Assembly (NCBI RefSeq): GCF_020320395.1
Contig: NZ_JAEDAH010000091.1
Coordinates: 1 to 64,000 of the forward strand
Source: Thalassolituus marinus
GTDB lineage: Bacteria; Pseudomonadota; Gammaproteobacteria; Pseudomonadales; Oceanobacteraceae
Length of the DNA stretch: 64,000 bases
Reading direction: 5' to 3'
Part shown: positions 60,709 to 64,000 of the stretch, piece by piece
Layout of the letters: every line of letters begins with the position of its first letter
Position numbering within the stretch: position 1 is the stretch's first letter
The notes under the pieces: model-generated
Told to the model about the DNA's origin: nothing
What the model saw: only the letters and a program-made list of their open reading frames with translations
The model's database searches: none
Translations under genes and position numbers: made by a program

Positions 60709-61731
60709 TTACCAGAAGACTTCGCTCTTATTAGGTGGGTTATCGTAACTGTTATTACTCTCTTCGCGCTGTTTGCGCAGCTGCTCCAGTAACGATCCGG
60801 CCTGATTAATCACTGGCTTACGTGCATCCTCAGGCGGCGCTTCCCCATCGTTGATAAACTCGACATCCCCCTTACCGGCACGATCATCCACCGCTTCCGC
60901 CGAACGCTTATTGAGCAGAGTAATCGATATACGACGGTTAACTGCAGCATACGGATCGTCTGGTTTCAGCGGTGCGGTATCGCCCATGCCGATAACCTGT
61001 GCAATCTGCGACTTGGGTACACCGGCCTCCATTAACGCTCGTCGCGCTGAATCGGCGCGCATGGATGACAATCCCCAGTTGGCGTCGTTTTCATCACGGG
61101 CGCCGCCCATTTTCGATGAGTCGGTATGGCCACTGATCGATAAACGGTGCTCCATGGTTCCCAGCAAGGGCGCCAGTTCCCATAAAATATCTTCTGAATA
61201 GTATTTAAGTTTGGCACTGCCGGTATCGAACATCGGTCGTTTGGTCTGATCGACAATCTGCAGACGCAAACCTTCAGTGGTGATATCCAGCAGTAACTGA
61301 TTTTTGAACGGGCTAAGCGTCGGACTGGCGTTAATCTGCGCTTCGATCTGCGCTTTCATATCTTCCATGCGCCGCTTTTCAATGGCCTCAGCCAGACTTT
61401 CAATTTCTTCGGCCTGCAGAATCTTTTCCGGATCCAGCGTTTCCGATTCGGCAATATTATCGGCAGTGGAGGGTGAACCACCGAGGTCGATCACGTATCT
61501 GGACGGAACCTTATTTCCCTCTTCAAAGGCTTTCGGGTCCTGAAAGTAACCGGAAATAGCTTCTCGCTGTTGTTCATTGGACGAGTTGATCACCCACAGC
61601 ACCAGAAACAGCGCCATCATCGCCAGCGCAAAGTCAGCCATGGCGACTTTCCAGGCGCCACCATGCTCATCGTGTCGTCCTTTTTTATAGCGACGAACAA
61701 CAATATTCTGGTGCTGGCCGAGATTCTCCAT
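60709..61731 (-). CDS. motB: Flagellar stator protein MotB
   Basis: A 340-residue stator subunit. The single membrane helix AMADFALAMMALFLVLWVI holds the proton-binding Asp near residue 33. A plug and linker are followed by an OmpA-type peptidoglycan-binding domain (LSISGHTDSSKMG, LSSMRADSARRALM). Its ATG overlaps the motA stop (TGATG). Confidence 0.96.
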   Translation of the reverse strand: MENLGQHQNIVVRRYKKGRHDEHGGAWKVAMADFALAMMALFLVLWVINSSNEQQREAISGYFQDPKAFEEGNKVPSRYVIDLGGSPSTADNIAESETLDPEKILQAEEIESLAEAIEKRRMEDMKAQIEAQINASPTLSPFKNQLLLDITTEGLRLQIVDQTKRPMFDTGSAKLKYYSEDILWELAPLLGTMEHRLSISGHTDSSKMGGARDENDANWGLSSMRADSARRALMEAGVPKSQIAQVIGMGDTAPLKPDDPYAAVNRRISITLLNKRSAEAVDDRAGKGDVEFINDGEAPPEDARKPVINQAGSLLEQLRKQREESNNSYDNPPNKSEVFW

Positions 61732-62582
61732 CAGCGCCCACGCACCTTGCTTTCAACCTCGTTGAACGACGGCCGGCCATGGGTAAACAGGGATTTACGC
61801 CCGAATTCCACCGCCAGCTGCGGTGGCAGGCCGTTCAGAGAAGCAATGACACAGGATTTCACCGCTTCGTACAATTTGATCTCTTCTTCCGCCAGGTGAC
61901 GCATGACAGTGGCAACCGGCGCGACAACACCATAAGCCAGAAAAACACCACTGAAGGTTCCCACCAGAGCCGCCGCCACGTGATTACCGATTTCAGCGAT
62001 CTCGCCATCAATGGCACCCATGGTAATCACAATACCCAGTACCGCCGCCACGATGCCGAACCCCGGCAGGCCATCGGCCACTTTACTGACAGCATTACCC
62101 GGCAGCTCCAGTTCGTGCAGGCGCGCATCAATTTCCTGATCCATCAGTGATTCAAGCTCAAACGAGGTCAGATTACCAGCGGCAATAATGCGGAAGTAAT
62201 CGGCAATAAAATGTGCCAGCTCCTCATTACTCTGAATTGCCGGATAACGGGAGAATAACGCACTGGATGACGGACTTTCGACATCGGCCTCAATGGCCAT
62301 AATGCCTTCACGCCGTGCTTTATTGAGGATGTCATAGACCAGGCCCAGTACATCCATATACATGGCTTTGTTGACCTTACTGCCCATAATGATCTGCGGA
62401 ATCATTTTGAAGCAGGTAATCACAACATGCAGCGGGTTGCCCAGCAAAAAGGCTCCGAAGGCTGCACCACAGATAATCAGAATCTCAAAAGGCTGCCACA
62501 AAGCCAGCAGATTGCCGTGCGACATGACATAGCCGTAGAGCACACTGCCAAAAACAATGAACAAGCCAATAAAAAACAACAT
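61731..62582 (-). CDS. motA: Flagellar stator protein MotA
   Basis: A 283-residue, four-helix proton-channel subunit. FIGLFIVFGSVLYGYVMSHG opens it. The cytoplasmic loop carries the charged residues that touch FliG, and VADGLPGFGIVAAVLGIVIT, with the Pro near residue 170, and GTFSGVFLAYGVVAPVA form TM3 and TM4. The ATG giving MLFFIGLFIV is chosen over a 77-codon upstream extension that is not protein-like. Confidence 0.96.
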   Translation of the reverse strand: MLFFIGLFIVFGSVLYGYVMSHGNLLALWQPFEILIICGAAFGAFLLGNPLHVVITCFKMIPQIIMGSKVNKAMYMDVLGLVYDILNKARREGIMAIEADVESPSSSALFSRYPAIQSNEELAHFIADYFRIIAAGNLTSFELESLMDQEIDARLHELELPGNAVSKVADGLPGFGIVAAVLGIVITMGAIDGEIAEIGNHVAAALVGTFSGVFLAYGVVAPVATVMRHLAEEEIKLYEAVKSCVIASLNGLPPQLAVEFGRKSLFTHGRPSFNEVESKVRGR

Positions 62583-62675
62583 TCCCGATAAGTCCTTGTA
62601 GCAACAGCTCCCGAAGGGATGGATAGAGACTATAGTTAAGTAAAGGCTACAAACGACGGTTACACAAACCTGCCC

Positions 62676-63671
62676 ATGACTCAGTTTCCTATTACACCCG
62701 CTCCCGCGCGACTCTGGAGTGAAGCTGGCAAACAGCGCGATTTTCCGATTCTGGAAGAAACCCGCGATCTGGTACGTCACGCACTGAAAAGTAAAAAGGT
62801 CAGTTTCGACCATGTAGCACCGGCTATTGAGCGTGATGCTGCACTGTGCCTGAATCTGTTGCAGGTAGCCGCCGACCAGAATCCCGAGTGTCTGCCACAG
62901 ATATCCGGTGCTGCCAGCTGTCTGTCGCTACTGGGCATGCAAGAGCTGGTGCGACTGATGAAGCACTTACCCGTGGTCGAACGCGGTACCACGGATACCA
63001 GTGAGCAGCTGTATCGTGCCGTGATTCATACGGCAGGTTTCGCCGGTAATCTGGCCGCCAGCTGGGCTCAGGTACGGGGGAATCCATCCAGCAGTTACGC
63101 ACGCTGGGCCACCATGCTCAGTTCCGCACCATTACTGGCCTGGCTACGAGTCTGGCCACAAAGTGGCAACTGGTTCTACTGTCTGAGCGAGGGCGATGAA
63201 CTGGTCAGCGCTATCCGTTCGGTATTTGGCGACGACCTGAAGCAATGGTCGCTGCTTGCCCGGCAATTACGGCTTCCACAAGCTGCCGAGGACATGTTTG
63301 TTCGCAGTAACTGGCCAGAGCAGCAACAATGGCGCAGGTTGCGGCGCCATGATCCGCGTGACCTGGATAACCAGCGTGATCTGTTACACCAGTGCCTGCA
63401 GCCAATGATGATTCCACTGATGGCACACCATCTGGCCTGGCATCTGCACATGAGCCCGGAAGATATTCACACCCGACGCTGGACGGCGCTGGTCAGTCAC
63501 TGGCTGGGGAAACCTCAGTATGTGCTACAGCCACAGATTCGCGAATTGCAGCTGCTGTCCAGCCTGCAGCAGCACAGCTCTGCAGGTACAGGTTTGCATC
63601 TGTTACTCAGTCCCCACGCCTGTCGTCAGCAATACCCGTGGATTGCGCCGGCGGAGAAGAAAACAGTTTAG
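62676..63671 (+). CDS. HDOD-domain protein, N-terminal part, closed by an in-frame TAG
   Basis: 331 residues with an HDOD-like helical domain in about residues 20-300 (FPILEETRDLVRHAL, HLAWHLHMSPEDIHTRRW, ALVSHWLGKPQ). HDOD proteins lack HD catalytic residues and act in signalling. The frame stops at TAG 63669-63671 but continues open without interruption for 109 codons to the window end, so this is probably only part of the original protein. It stands divergent from motA, where Pseudomonas also has a gene before rhdA and psd. Confidence 0.75.
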   Translation: MTQFPITPAPARLWSEAGKQRDFPILEETRDLVRHALKSKKVSFDHVAPAIERDAALCLNLLQVAADQNPECLPQISGAASCLSLLGMQELVRLMKHLPVVERGTTDTSEQLYRAVIHTAGFAGNLAASWAQVRGNPSSSYARWATMLSSAPLLAWLRVWPQSGNWFYCLSEGDELVSAIRSVFGDDLKQWSLLARQLRLPQAAEDMFVRSNWPEQQQWRRLRRHDPRDLDNQRDLLHQCLQPMMIPLMAHHLAWHLHMSPEDIHTRRWTALVSHWLGKPQYVLQPQIRELQLLSSLQQHSSAGTGLHLLLSPHACRQQYPWIAPAEKKTV

Positions 63672-64000
63672 CAACGTCCGCAGGATAGTACGCCGAAAAC
63701 AGCAGGCAGCGTTGAGTTTGTGCCTGCCGATACCCGTCCAAAGCCAGGCACAGACGTTGCGCGCGAACGTCATCAGGACGATGACTATATGAAGAAGTTG
63801 CTGAAGCAGATTCAGCAGGAACCGGACAGTTTCGGCGACTGGCATTATCTGATGCGCGGTATGCTGCGTGGCGTCACAGAAGGTATTGGTTTGCCATCCG
63901 CCTGCATTGCACTGCTTAACAAAGAAAAAACCGCTCTCAAGGTTTTTTATGCAGAAGGCATGAGCGAGCAGGCGGCCATGAAGCGGTTTATCGTCGATCT
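63672..64000 (+). pseudogene. Continuation of the HDOD gene beyond the TAG (partial)
   Basis: Read in the same frame: a polar linker (RPQDSTPKTAGSVEFVPAD), then DDDYMKKLLKQIQQEP and a GAF-like start GVTEGIGLPSACIALLNKEK followed by TALKVFYAEGMSEQAAMKRF, running off the window. The first in-frame ATG (63789) has no ribosome-binding site and lies inside a helix, so an independent gene is unlikely. Either a nonsense mutation, stop read-through or a sequencing error separates it from the HDOD part. Confidence 0.6.

Overview
The window is chromosomal DNA of a marine-type gammaproteobacterium of the Pseudomonadales/Oceanospirillales group. The evidence is gene order. Two long blocks follow the order I know from Pseudomonas: sfsA - aminotransferase - dksA - gluQ - cbrX/cbrA/cbrB - crcZ region - pcnB - folK - panB - panC - panD - pgi (8.7-23.7 kb), and purA - hisZ - hflC - hflK - hflX - hfq - miaA - mutL - amiB - tsaE - nnrD - queG - orn - rsgA - motB - motA - HDOD gene (43.6-64 kb, read right to left in purA-to-mot order). 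The genus cannot be fixed from sequence alone; Thalassolituus/Oceanobacter-like bacteria would fit.

Left part (1-8.7 kb): a probable insertion-sequence end abutting the 3' end of a porin gene; a DUF389 membrane protein; a CorA/ZntB-type transporter; DNA polymerase II; a pentapeptide-repeat protein; a cyclic-nucleotide-binding protein; and an iron-linked locus. That locus consists of a promoter covered by two Fur boxes, a ~130-nt non-coding transcript with a strong terminator (a RyhB/PrrF-type sRNA candidate), and a FecCD-type permease/ATPase pair.

Carbon-control block (8.7-23.7 kb): the CbrA/CbrB two-component system precedes a 1-kb non-coding interval where Pseudomonas carries crcZ. It contains two separate sigma-54 promoters, each followed by an RNA with four A-rich Hfq/Crc-type motifs, several of them displayed in hairpin loops. 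This looks like a tandem pair of CrcZ-type decoy RNAs. The gene for their expected partner, hfq, lies in the same window (50.2-50.4 kb). Pantothenate genes, pgi, a chemoreceptor and the methionine-salvage run mtnA-B-D-C follow.

Accessory region (28.4-43.6 kb), between mtnC and purA, split in two by a core formaldehyde-detoxification block (fghA, frmA, LysR regulator). Its edges carry two diverged copies of one two-gene module: a protein related to HSQGG-type hydrolases but lacking the serine, and a partner protein. Between them are two zinc-ribbon/DKNYY membrane proteins, a doubly frameshifted class-3 lipase gene with three unknown envelope-type genes downstream, a truncated extra copy of the partner gene, 0.3-kb direct repeats, and a 642-bp non-autonomous transposable element with perfect 15-bp terminal inverted repeats and a 9-bp target duplication inside a transcription terminator. 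No secretion-apparatus genes are present. I read the region as an effector/immunity-type accessory locus; that is an inference.

Right part (43.6-64 kb): the conserved purA-to-motA block, with a GAF-GGDEF gene inserted between queG and orn. The last gene, an HDOD protein, is interrupted by an in-frame TAG, after which the same frame stays open to the window end.
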